Shown here: positions 55,332 to 62,932 of the stretch, piece by piece
Numbering within the stretch: position 1 is the stretch's first letter
How the letters are laid out: the number at the start of each line of letters is the position of its first letter
Program-made: the position numbers and the translations under genes
The notes under the pieces: generated by a model
Seen by the model: the letters and a program-made list of their open reading frames with translations, nothing else
Databases searched by the model: none
Told to the model about the DNA's origin: nothing
DNA from: Arthrobacter sp. ERGS1:01
GTDB taxonomy: Bacteria > Actinomycetota > Actinomycetes > Actinomycetales > Micrococcaceae
Reading direction: 5' to 3'
Length of the DNA: 64,000 bases
Assembly (NCBI RefSeq): GCF_001281315.1
Contig: NZ_CP012479.1
Location: 1,984,001 to 2,048,000 of the forward strand

Positions 55332-55991
55332 TCAGAACGGCGCCTTTTCCTTCAGCAATTCGCCGGTTTCTTCGTCAACCAGTTCATCGTCGCCCGGGGC
55401 GGCCTCCGCATCCGGGTCCGTCGCGTCATCGATCGCTCCTTTGGCGTCCCCTTCCAATTGCCCGCCGTCTGCCGCGGCGCTCGACTCCAGGCCGTCGGGG
55501 TCGCCGTCCTCACCGTAGTCCTCCGCACTGTCGGGGGCGACGTAGGCGGTTCCGTCTCCTGTTGCTGGGGTGGGACCGTAGCCCTGGGTGCCGCCGTCGT
55601 ACTGGCTCGTGGTCGCGCCACTCTGCCGCAACGCGCCGGACCGGGCATAGAAGGCGGTGCCGAACTGAAGGTCGGCGCCAATGCTTTCGGCGTCAATTTC
55701 AACACTGAGCCCCGGGTGTCCGTCCTTGCGGATGTAGCTGACCATGTGGAGCTTTCCGACGACGATGATGCGGTCGCCCTTGTGGATGCTGGCGACGGCG
55801 TTCTGGGCCAGGGCGCGAAAGATGTTAATGCGGAACCAGTTGGTGTCGCCGTCGGCCCAGACGTTGGTGATGGGATCCTGGCGACGGTGGGTGGAGCCCA
55901 TGCGGAAGTGGCCCACTACGAGGCCGGACGCAGTGGTTCGGACTTCGACTGCTGAACACACGAACCCTCGGATGGTGAGAAAGTTGGCCAT
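55332..55991 (-). CDS. ssb: Single-stranded DNA-binding protein
   Basis: 219 aa from ATG at 55991, preceded by AAAGGTAATCCC. The OB-fold covers about residues 1-110: MANFLTIRGFVCSAVEVRTT, HFRMGSTHRRQD, WFRINIFRALAQNAVASIHKGDRIIVVGKL. A long acidic, low-complexity tail follows. It lacks the usual terminal DDDxPF; the end is KEKAPF, so the hydrophobic tip is partly kept. It is probably a second SSB, the main one normally sitting with rpsF/rplI. The tRNA-Arg lies upstream. Confidence 0.88.
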   Translation of the reverse strand: MANFLTIRGFVCSAVEVRTTASGLVVGHFRMGSTHRRQDPITNVWADGDTNWFRINIFRALAQNAVASIHKGDRIIVVGKLHMVSYIRKDGHPGLSVEIDAESIGADLQFGTAFYARSGALRQSGATTSQYDGGTQGYGPTPATGDGTAYVAPDSAEDYGEDGDPDGLESSAAADGGQLEGDAKGAIDDATDPDAEAAPGDDELVDEETGELLKEKAPF

Positions 55992-56177
55992 GGGATTACC
56001 TTTCACTGGGCCGCTGCTGCGGAGCTGGTTGGTTGCTTCCAGCTAACGCCTCCGCGAGAGTCGCAACCAGTGGCCTGTCCGCGATTGTGGACAACACCTC
56101 ATGAGCGCTCAGCTGTGGAGGAGGAGATGCGGCGGCAAACCTGATAATTTAGACAAGGCCCTTCTTTGACGGGCCGC

Positions 56178-56250
56178 GCCTCGGTAGCTCAGCGGATAGA
56201 GCAGGAGCCTTCTAATCTCTTGGTCGCTGGTTCGATTCCAGTCCGGGGCA
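56178..56250 (+). tRNA. tRNA-Arg (anticodon TCT)
   Basis: GCCTCGG pairs with CCGGGGC (one T-G wobble), the D-arm is AGCTCAGCGGATAGAGC, the anticodon TCT lies at 56211-56213, the T-arm is CTGGTTCGATTCCAG and the discriminator base is A. The anticodon stem has a C-T mismatch next to the loop (31:39). CCA is not encoded. tRNA-Arg genes are frequent integration sites, and a related 3' half recurs at 62300. Confidence 0.92.
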
Positions 56251-56500
56251 CAACATGGCCCTGACCTGCGGTTATGCCTCAAAAGTCAAGAGCTGCGGGG
56301 ACCAAAATTGCCCCAACTCATCTTTTACTCATCTAGTTCAACAGACTTTTCCTGAGTTTCGGGTCATCTTTTTCGGCGCGTAGCACTCATCATTTTCAGC
56401 GTTAAGTGGCAAAAGTGTCTAGATTCCGCGGTTCTTGCTGCCCCGAACGCGGCCGGGCAGTTACCGGCACCAAATAGGACCTGCGATCACCGTGCTCACG
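56216..56500 (+). repeat. Left copy of a diverged direct repeat bounding the 56.2-62.5 kb region
   Basis: Begins in the tRNA-Arg gene just after the anticodon loop. Block 1 (56216-56275) is the tRNA 3' half plus CAACATGGCCCTGACCTGCGG and TTATG. Block 2 (about 56362-56500) starts GGTCATCTTTTTC and includes CTAGATTCCGCGGTTCT and CGAACGCGGCC. Both blocks recur in the same order at 62300-62541. The copies differ at roughly one base in five to six by eye. Confidence 0.8.
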
Positions 56501-56885
56501 GCTCAGCGTGCCAGCGTCCGGGCAACACCTTGCGCTGAGGCTGGAAGCTTTGGGCCGCGAGCGTGCACAGCTTCCGGAGAGTGGCTCTACTCTTTCAACC
56601 CTATTTGGCGCTCGGAACACGTCCCAACGGTAGTTAGTAGGTGTTGTCGTACGTCGGGTCGTCTGCCGTGGTCGGCTCTGGACGTGTGCAGGCCTGCACT
56701 GTGGTCTCGAGCGGGTTTTCCACCTCGTTTTTAGTACCGATGATGGTTGATGCGCTGCTGTGTAACGGCTTCTCTCTGAGTCGATCAGGGCACGACCCCG
56801 GCCACATTGGAGGTCAGCGCCGTGGCCAGGGGCACAAGCCCAACGTCGTTGTCTGGGCCCTGGTCCACGCGCCAAGGCTCCATCG
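56251..56885. other. Gene-free left flank of the island
   Basis: 635 bp with lower GC than the core and many stops in all frames. It holds block 2 of the direct repeat and the 13-mer TTTCCTGAGTTTC (56348-56360), which also occurs just before the right-hand tRNA remnant (62289-62301). A frame at 56402-56875 (minus) has no recognisable motif. No integrase or transposase remnant could be recognised. Confidence 0.6.
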
Positions 56886-57521
56886 CTAGCTCAGGGGGCT
56901 ATGACAGCTTGCCAAGTGCTTGATCAGCTGGTCTGTTTGACCCTTGCGTGCCATGTCCAGGAGGCGGCGGTGTTTGGCTACAACGCCAGCGGCCTTGGCG
57001 GGGTCATTTTTGTAGAAGCGGATGATGCGACGCTGCACAGGGTTTTCCCAAATCGCTTGCAAGGACTGTAAGAGGTATCTATTTGGGCATGGATCTACCA
57101 GTGCCAAGTGAAAGTCGGTGCTGGTGCGGAAGATTGCATCGAAATCCGCGTCCCGAACTGCGTCTGCCTCAGCCAGCGACATCTCGAGCCGAGCGAGTTC
57201 CATCGGCGTATATCGGCCGTTGAAACGGCGGATCGCCAGCGCCTCAATCTCGCGGCGCACCTCGTAAACGTCAATAATGTCCTGTTCGCCCAGGACCTTC
57301 ACAAAGTAGCCGCGCCCCGGGATGAAATCGGCCATTCCCTCGTGCTCCAACCGTGCCAGCACATCCCTAACCGGCATCCGGGAAACCTCGTACCTTGCCG
57401 CCAACTGGTCCTGGATGAGTTGCGCCCCGGGGGCAATGAGCTCCGAGACGATTTCATCGCATACTCGCTCGTAGACTCGTTCAGCCAGCGGACGGGGATC
57501 ACGGATGCCGACATCATTCAT
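56886..57521 (-). CDS. GntR family regulator, FCD (FadR-type) subfamily
   Basis: 211 aa. An N-terminal winged helix: LAERVYERVCDEIVSELIAPGAQLIQDQLAARYEVSRMPVRDVLARLEHEGMADFIPGRGYFV. The C-terminal FCD domain with metal-type residues in YEVRREIEALAIRRF, DFHLALV and KHRRLLDMA. Such proteins bind small organic acids. AGGAGG lies eight bases before the ATG. It is divergent from the deacylase-ABC transporter genes and probably controls them through the palindrome at 57605-57643. Confidence 0.92.
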   Translation of the reverse strand: MNDVGIRDPRPLAERVYERVCDEIVSELIAPGAQLIQDQLAARYEVSRMPVRDVLARLEHEGMADFIPGRGYFVKVLGEQDIIDVYEVRREIEALAIRRFNGRYTPMELARLEMSLAEADAVRDADFDAIFRTSTDFHLALVDPCPNRYLLQSLQAIWENPVQRRIIRFYKNDPAKAAGVVAKHRRLLDMARKGQTDQLIKHLASCHSPLS

Positions 57522-57604
57522 GTTGTTTTCCTCCTAAAATCGGGCCGCCGGGAATTTTTCCTGACCAACTCAGAAAAAGTATTGCACTTCACCGTATCCC
57601 GCGG

Positions 57605-57643
57605 CTACGCTGTATCCAATCTTACAGATTGGATACAGCGTAG
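57605..57643. promoter_or_regulatory. Perfect 17+17 bp inverted repeat, likely GntR operator
   Basis: CTACGCTGTATCCAATC at 57605-57621 and its exact complement at 57627-57643 are separated by TTACA. It lies between the divergent regulator and deacylase genes and its last base is the first base of the deacylase GTG. Position and symmetry favour the FCD regulator binding here and blocking both transcription and start-codon access. Confidence 0.75.
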
Positions 57644-58721
57644 TGAATCCCCATACTATCGACCGGATCGTCGGCATTGATTTTGCCGCCCCGGGCAAGC
57701 AACTTGGCCACTTGGCCATCGTGCATTCCGACAACGAACACGACGGCGCTGTCATCCCCGTGCCGATTGCGGTCATTTCCGGTCTGAATGGCACGGCCGG
57801 CCCGACGATCCTGTTAACGGCCGGCACCCACGGGGATGAATACGAAGGCCAAGTACTTCTCCATGAGCTCATCCGCGGGATCGATCCGGCCCAAGTCCAT
57901 GGCCGCATCATTGTTCTTCCGTCCCTGAACCTCCCGGCCGTCCGCGAGGGACGCCGCGTGTCCCAGGTGGACGGCGCCAACCTCAACCGCGCCTTGCCCG
58001 GCAACTCCGCCGGAGGCCCCACCGACCAGATTGCACAGATCATCGAGGGTCTCCTACTCCCTTATCGGACTTCGCACTGGACATCCACTCCGGAGGCTCA
58101 GTCAACGAATACATCCCCTCAGCCTTCGTCTACGCCGGCCCCACCGAGGACAAATGGTCCCGAAAGGTGGCAGCTGTCGAGGCGTTCGGGCAGCCCTACT
58201 GTGTGGTGGTCAAGCCCGACTTCGTCGCCGGCTCAATTAGTGGCGCCGCCGACCGTGTGGGCGTCACGATGATCTCCACTGAACTTGCCGGCCGTGGGAC
58301 CGTCAACCGCCGGGTCCTCGCGGAAGCACGCACCGGACTCCACCGGCTGCTGGCGCACGTTGGAGTCCTTCCCATACCGTCGGGGTCTGACGACTCCGCC
58401 TCCCACAGCGGGCGTGATGCCGACGGATCCGCCGGGGCCGACGACGGCATCACCTACCTTGAGCTGAGAGCCGACTCGGCCGTCATGGCTCGTGGGGCAG
58501 GACTGTTCGAACCCTCCGTCGACCTTGGCCAGCACGTTGCCGTCGGCGACCTCGTTGGCCGCGTCCACTTCATTGAGGAACTGGACCGGCCATGGCAGGA
58601 ATACCGGGCCCACCTGGACGGACTCGTCTGCACGCTACGCCACCCCACCCTTGTCCAGACCGGGACCACGTTGGTGAACATTGGTGTTCCCCTCCGCGCC
58701 CACTCACGATTGGAAAATTGA
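57643..58721 (+). CDS. AstE/AspA family zinc deacylase (succinylglutamate desuccinylase/aspartoacylase-like), one apparent frameshift
   Basis: About 359 aa once one base is restored at 58059-58063 (CTCCCTTATCGG should read ..CCC TTA TCG..). Zinc-binding motif GTHGDEYEG near residues 62-70 (His and Glu), a downstream DIHSGG (third ligand His) just after the break, and LNLPAVREGRRVSQVDGANLNRALPG with the Arg/Asn substrate residues. The C-terminal part is the beta domain of this family (GAGLFEPSVDLGQHVAVGDLVGRVH). Relatives remove acyl groups from N-acyl amino acids; DoeB of ectoine breakdown belongs here. There is no obvious Shine-Dalgarno before GTG, so initiation may be leaderless. The next gene starts 1 bp after the stop. 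Confidence 0.85.
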
Positions 58722-58722
58722 A

Positions 58723-59667
58723 ATGAGAGCATCACGACGGATCCGCCTTGCACTGGTGGCGACTGTGGCATTGACCAGCATGTTTGCCGCCAGCGGCTGC
58801 ACCACCGCCTCCCAAAACCTGGGCACACCGACAACCGGCCAAACTTCGGGAACAGCCAGCTTCGACCCGACTTCGGTGGCGAAAGATGACGCACTGGCTG
58901 CCCTTGTTCCAGCATCCATCAAGTCAACCGGATCACTGACGATCGGCTCGGACACCACGTACCCTCCGGCTGAGTTCCTCGGAGGCGCAGACGGACAGAC
59001 ACCCATGGGCTTCGACGTTGACCTAGCTAAGGCCATTGGCACCACATTGGGGCTAAAGGTTAACTTCGAGACCGCTGGGTTTTCAACAATCCTGCCCGCA
59101 CTGGGCGCCAAATACGACCTCGGCATGAGCGGCTTCTCTATCACCAAGAAGCGATTGGATGCCGTAAACTTCGTGGACTATTTCACGGCAGGATCCATCT
59201 GGGCCATACAGAAGGGCAACCCTAACCACATCAGCCTCGATGACTTGTGTGGCAAGAAGGTTGGCGTACAGACCGGCTCAGTGCAGGCAGACCCGGATGT
59301 TTCGGGTCGTTCCGCCGCTTGCGTGAAGGCCGGCAAGCCCGCCATAGACGTAGTTAGCCTACCCACCCAGTCAGACATCACCACCCGCCTGGTCAGCGGC
59401 GGAATCGACGCCATGGTCTCCGGCGGCACCACCATCACCTACGCGCTTACCCAGACGAACGGGCAGTTGGAAATGCTGGGAGAGTTGTACAACCCTGACC
59501 ACAACGGCATCGCCATCGCCAAGGACGACCTGCCCCTGGCGGACCTAGTGGCAAAAGTGATGAACAAACTCATTGCCGACGGCAGCTACGGCAAGATCAT
59601 GGACCAATGGGGAGTCGGAGTCCTCTCCATCAAAGAGGCCGTGGTCAACCCCCAGGTCACCCAATGA
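58723..59667 (+). CDS. Polar amino-acid type ABC transporter substrate-binding lipoprotein (family 3)
   Basis: 314 aa from ATG at 58723. Lipobox FAASGC with Cys near residue 26; then a family 3 solute-binding fold: GSLTIGSDTTYPPAEFLGG near residue 73, GFDVDLAKAIGTTLGL near 97, GMSGFSITKKRLDAVNF near 132, and the C-terminal NHGIAIAKDD-type segment. It delivers substrate to the permease encoded downstream. The substrate is probably a modified amino acid in view of the deacylase, but that is inference. Its stop overlaps the permease start. Confidence 0.92.
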   Translation: MRASRRIRLALVATVALTSMFAASGCTTASQNLGTPTTGQTSGTASFDPTSVAKDDALAALVPASIKSTGSLTIGSDTTYPPAEFLGGADGQTPMGFDVDLAKAIGTTLGLKVNFETAGFSTILPALGAKYDLGMSGFSITKKRLDAVNFVDYFTAGSIWAIQKGNPNHISLDDLCGKKVGVQTGSVQADPDVSGRSAACVKAGKPAIDVVSLPTQSDITTRLVSGGIDAMVSGGTTITYALTQTNGQLEMLGELYNPDHNGIAIAKDDLPLADLVAKVMNKLIADGSYGKIMDQWGVGVLSIKEAVVNPQVTQ

Positions 59668-60653
59668 CACAAACACGGGCTACAGCGCCCTCGCCCTACG
59701 TCGCTTTGGATGAGATTCCCCGCATCAGGGCTGTTCCAGTTCGCCACCCGGGCCGCTGGTTGGCCGGCGTGATTATTGTCGCCGCGCTGGTCGAGGCCAT
59801 CCACTCGGTCTGGACCAACCCGCAGTTCCACTGGTCCACAGTCCGCCTTTACCTCTTCGACGTCCTGGTCATTCGGGGCATCGGCTGGACATTGTTGTTG
59901 ACAGTGACGTCGATGGTCATCGCGATCGTGTTGGCGATTCTGCTGGCGTTCATGCGCCAATCCGACAACCCCCTGTTTCGCTACGTGTCCTGGACGTGGG
60001 TTTGGTTCTTCCGCGGCACCCCCGTCTACACGCAGCTCGTCTTCTGGGGCCTAGTCTCGGTCCTGTACCCCAAGATCAGTGCGGGCGTCCCATTCGGGCC
60101 CGAACTGTTCTCCTTCACCACCGCCGATGTCGTAACCGCGACCGTCGCAGCCATCCTGGGCCTGGGCCTGAACGAATCCGCCTACCTGGCGGAAATCTTC
60201 CGGGCCGGGCTGAAATCCGTGGACAACGGCCAGATGGAAGCCGCCGAGGCCCTGGGCATGCGCAAGGGCAAGGTCATGTGGCGAATCATCCTGCCCCAGG
60301 CCATGCGTGTCATCATCCCGCCCACCGGTAACGAAACCATCGGCATGCTCAAGACCACGTCCCTGGTGCTGGCCGTCCCGTTCACCTACGATCTGACCTT
60401 CGTCACCAGTGCGATCGCGAACCGGATTTACCTGCCCATCCCTCTGCTGATCGTCGCCGCGTTCTGGTACCTGGTCATCACCTCGATCCTGATGGTCGGC
60501 CAGCACTTCGTCGAACGCCACTTCGGCAAGGGAGTGGACAACGTCATGAAGGCCCCCGTAAAAGCGACCGCCGCCGCGGCAGCCGCCCACAAGGCCCCGC
60601 CGAACGCGGAAAACATCACCCACCCCACCGACGACACCGAAGGTGGCCTCTAA
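59664..60653 (+). CDS. Amino-acid ABC transporter permease (HisM/GlnP type)
   Basis: 329 aa from ATG at 59664, overlapping the binding-protein stop (ATGA). About five or six membrane helices; [28 protein letters not shown] opens the transmembrane domain and the EAA loop is [29 protein letters not shown] near residue 190-220. It contains [15 protein letters not shown], typical of this family. The C-terminal 40 residues are Ala/Pro-rich. A single permease gene implies a homodimer. Confidence 0.93.
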   Translation: MTQTRATAPSPYVALDEIPRIRAVPVRHPGRWLAGVIIVAALVEAIHSVWTNPQFHWSTVRLYLFDVLVIRGIGWTLLLTVTSMVIAIVLAILLAFMRQSDNPLFRYVSWTWVWFFRGTPVYTQLVFWGLVSVLYPKISAGVPFGPELFSFTTADVVTATVAAILGLGLNESAYLAEIFRAGLKSVDNGQMEAAEALGMRKGKVMWRIILPQAMRVIIPPTGNETIGMLKTTSLVLAVPFTYDLTFVTSAIANRIYLPIPLLIVAAFWYLVITSILMVGQHFVERHFGKGVDNVMKAPVKATAAAAAAHKAPPNAENITHPTDDTEGGL

Positions 60654-61456
60654 TGTCTGAAACCACACGGCAGTACGCCACCACCCCGGCCGCCGGCGCC
60701 CCCCTGGTCCGGATCGAGGGCGTGCACAAGTACTTTGGCGAGCACCACGTACTCCGTGGCATCGACATGACCGTCAAGCCCGGGGAAGTCTCCGTCATCA
60801 TCGGACCCTCCGGATCGGGCAAGTCCACGCTGCTGCGCTGCGTCAACCTGCTCGAAACCATCAGTGCCGGGCGGATCCACGTCCACGACGACCTGATCGG
60901 CTACCGCGAGGTCAACGGCAAACTCCACAATCTAAACAGCAAGCAGATCGCCGCTCAACGCCGGGAAATCGGCATGGTGTTCCAACGCTTCAACCTGTTC
61001 CCGCACAAGACCGCGCTGCAAAACGTGATCGAGGCCCCCACCCAGGTCAAACGCCAATCAAAGGCCGCCGCGAAACTCAAGGCCCTGGAACTGTTGGACC
61101 GGGTGGGGCTCGGGGACCGGGCGAACTTCTACCCGGCCCAGCTCTCCGGCGGCCAGCAACAGCGCGTCGCGATCGCCCGGGCGCTGGCCATGGAACCGGA
61201 ATTGATGCTCTTTGACGAGCCCACCTCCGCCTTGGACCCGGAGCTGGTGGGCGATGTCCTGGAGGTCATGAAGGACCTCGCCAAGTCCGGCATGACGATG
61301 ATCGTGGTAACCCACGAGATCGGATTCGCCCGCGAAGTCGGCGACACCCTCACGTTCATGGACGGCGGCGTCGTGGTCGAATCCGGTGACCCCCGCGAGA
61401 TCATTGCCAACCCCCAACACCACCGCACCCAGGAATTCCTCAGCCGCGTCCTCTAA
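60653..61456 (+). CDS. Amino-acid ABC transporter ATP-binding protein (GlnQ/HisP type)
   Basis: 267 aa. Walker [10 protein letters not shown] near residue 48, Q-loop FQRFNLFPH, signature [15 protein letters not shown], Walker [14 protein letters not shown] and switch His in [13 protein letters not shown]. It powers the uptake system. Its start overlaps the permease stop by one base (TAATG). A hairpin follows about 22 bp after the stop. Confidence 0.95.
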   Translation: MSETTRQYATTPAAGAPLVRIEGVHKYFGEHHVLRGIDMTVKPGEVSVIIGPSGSGKSTLLRCVNLLETISAGRIHVHDDLIGYREVNGKLHNLNSKQIAAQRREIGMVFQRFNLFPHKTALQNVIEAPTQVKRQSKAAAKLKALELLDRVGLGDRANFYPAQLSGGQQQRVAIARALAMEPELMLFDEPTSALDPELVGDVLEVMKDLAKSGMTMIVVTHEIGFAREVGDTLTFMDGGVVVESGDPREIIANPQHHRTQEFLSRVL

Positions 61457-61477
61457 CGCTCCGGTGGTCGAACACTT

Positions 61478-61530
61478 CGGTGGCCGTCCTTCACCAGACT
61501 CATGTTCGGTGAAGGACGGCCACCGTTTCG
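61478..61530 (+). terminator. Terminator after the ABC transporter operon
   Basis: CGGTGGCCGTCCTTCACC and its complement form an 18-bp perfect stem with a 12-nt loop, followed by TTTCG. It marks the end of the deacylase-transporter transcript. Confidence 0.82.
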
Positions 61531-62299
61531 TCTAAAGCGCCACGGCTTTGTGGATCCTGGCGTGCAGCTCCCGCAAATCCTCACGGCTCGCCGCCCCCCT
61601 CGAGGGAGCTGCACCCCGCAGTAAGGAGATGGGACCCTCAGCATTCACTCATTGATTCCGACACAGCTCGCGTATTTCGGGATTAGCGACCTCCTTCTCA
61701 TCTTCTCCAACCGACCTCACTGTCACGGACCGCCAAGCCCAGGTCATCAAGGTTTCTGTGAACATCCACCTCTACCTATCCAGCTAACCGATGGGGCATT
61801 CCATAGCATCCAGGGCATTCGCACTTTGACTCCCCGAAGTGTTCTGGCAGCCCATTTTGAGGTCGCAAATTGGCACCTCAAAACGATCGCAATTCACATC
61901 TCCGGCGCGCCGTTGACGTTCCTGTCAACAGGGAGATTGCCCGACCTCTACATCCACTCCCCGGGCAAAACGGCACCAATTGGCCAGCTTCGTGGAACGC
62001 TCTGGCGGTCTGACCAATCAGAGCGAAAATACCCCCTCGAAAACGACCTCTGATCGAGCAAGACGACCGTCTTTTCATGGCCAACGATTTGCCAACATCC
62101 ATGCCGCGAAACCTGCGAACAGGCCGCCACGAGGCGCTTCGGGGAAATCTGGCGGACACACGTCACGTTTTACTTACGTCTTTGAACGACAAGCCACGCG
62201 AAGTGTTGGCATGTCAAAGGGGTCCGACGTCCCGCACTCCCCCGGGAACTAGCGGTTTTTCACGACGATCAGCGAAGATTGACATAAGTTTCCTGAGTT

Positions 62300-62334
62300 T
62301 CTCCTGGCCGCCGGTTCGAGTCCGGCCCGGGGCA
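62300..62334 (+). pseudogene. tRNA-Arg 3' half (displaced or att-site remnant)
   Basis: 35 nt aligning without gaps to positions 56216-56250 of the tRNA-Arg gene, 29 of 35 identical. It covers the 3' anticodon arm, variable loop, T-arm and acceptor 3' strand. The T-stem has changed on both sides (CTGG/CCAG here CCGG/CCGG), so it comes from a functional tRNA, not random drift. There is no 5' half. Confidence 0.82.
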
Positions 62335-62340
62335 CAACAT

Positions 62341-62377
62341 GGCTCTGACCTGCGGTTATGTTCCGCGGGTCAGAGCC
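62341..62377 (+). terminator. Terminator-like hairpin behind the tRNA-Arg remnant
   Basis: GGCTCTGACCTGCGG and CCGCGGGTCAGAGCC pair over 15 bp with one G-U and a 7-nt loop. It is what one expects just downstream of a tRNA gene. The left copy retains only its first arm. Confidence 0.7.
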
Positions 62378-62932
62378 AACTTAGAGGCAAAAACGGCCCT
62401 GGTCATCTTTTTCAGCACCTGACGCCCATCATTTTCAACATTCAGTTACGAAAAGTGCCTAGATTCCGCGGTTCTCAATTTCCCGAACGCGGCCAGACAG
62501 TTATCGGCAACAAGCGGGCCTTCGATCGCCGTATTCTCTGCACTGAACGCAGTCGGCAAATGATGAGCTGAGGACCGTCCAGACAGGCCCGGCCTATTTC
62601 CATCGGGGCTCGCATCAGTTCGTGAAGGCTGGCATACGGGACGGTCACTTCTTGATTGGTAGTGGTGGGTTACGTGTGTGAATAGCCACGATAACTGGCA
62701 GTTTTATCACGGCGTTGAATGCTATCCCGGTGCACGCAAGACCATCATGATGTGAGGCGCTGCGGGGGCTGTCGCGTCTAGACCCCCCGTTTTTTGAACC
62801 GCTGGATTCATGAGGAACTCGTCGAACACCACGAGTGGCTTGCCCTGGCCCGCTCGGCAAATTCAGCACGAATTGGAGACTGTCGCTAGGAGGACCCCTC
62901 GGATAAATGCGCCGGCCTGGGGCGCCGGGGGC

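Larger units (their letters stand above)
62300..62541 (+). repeat. Right copy of the diverged direct repeat
   Basis: Block 1 (62300-62360) and block 2 (62401-62541) repeat the order seen at 56216-56500. Block 1 is followed here by the second arm of a hairpin, whereas on the left the second arm has been replaced. Confidence 0.8.
61531..62932. other. Gene-free, lower-GC region at the right end of the island
   Basis: About 1.4 kb without a supported gene. Composition is clearly less GC-rich than the core and stops are frequent in all frames. It contains the 13-mer shared with the left flank, the tRNA-Arg 3' remnant, a terminator-like hairpin and the right copy of the repeat. A 30-codon stretch at about 62800-62890 (plus) resembles a gene fragment (RWIHEELVEHHEWLALARS) but has no start. 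It may hold decayed mobile-element DNA; nothing can be named. Confidence 0.6.

Noticed and set aside
56402..56875. 157-codon minus-strand frame beside tRNA-Arg
   Set aside because: It runs through the direct repeat, is rich in Arg and Ser without motif, and the matching frame is broken in the right copy.
61652..62053. 133-codon plus-strand frame in the gene desert
   Set aside because: No motif, poor codon pattern and no ribosome site; stops are close in all related frames.
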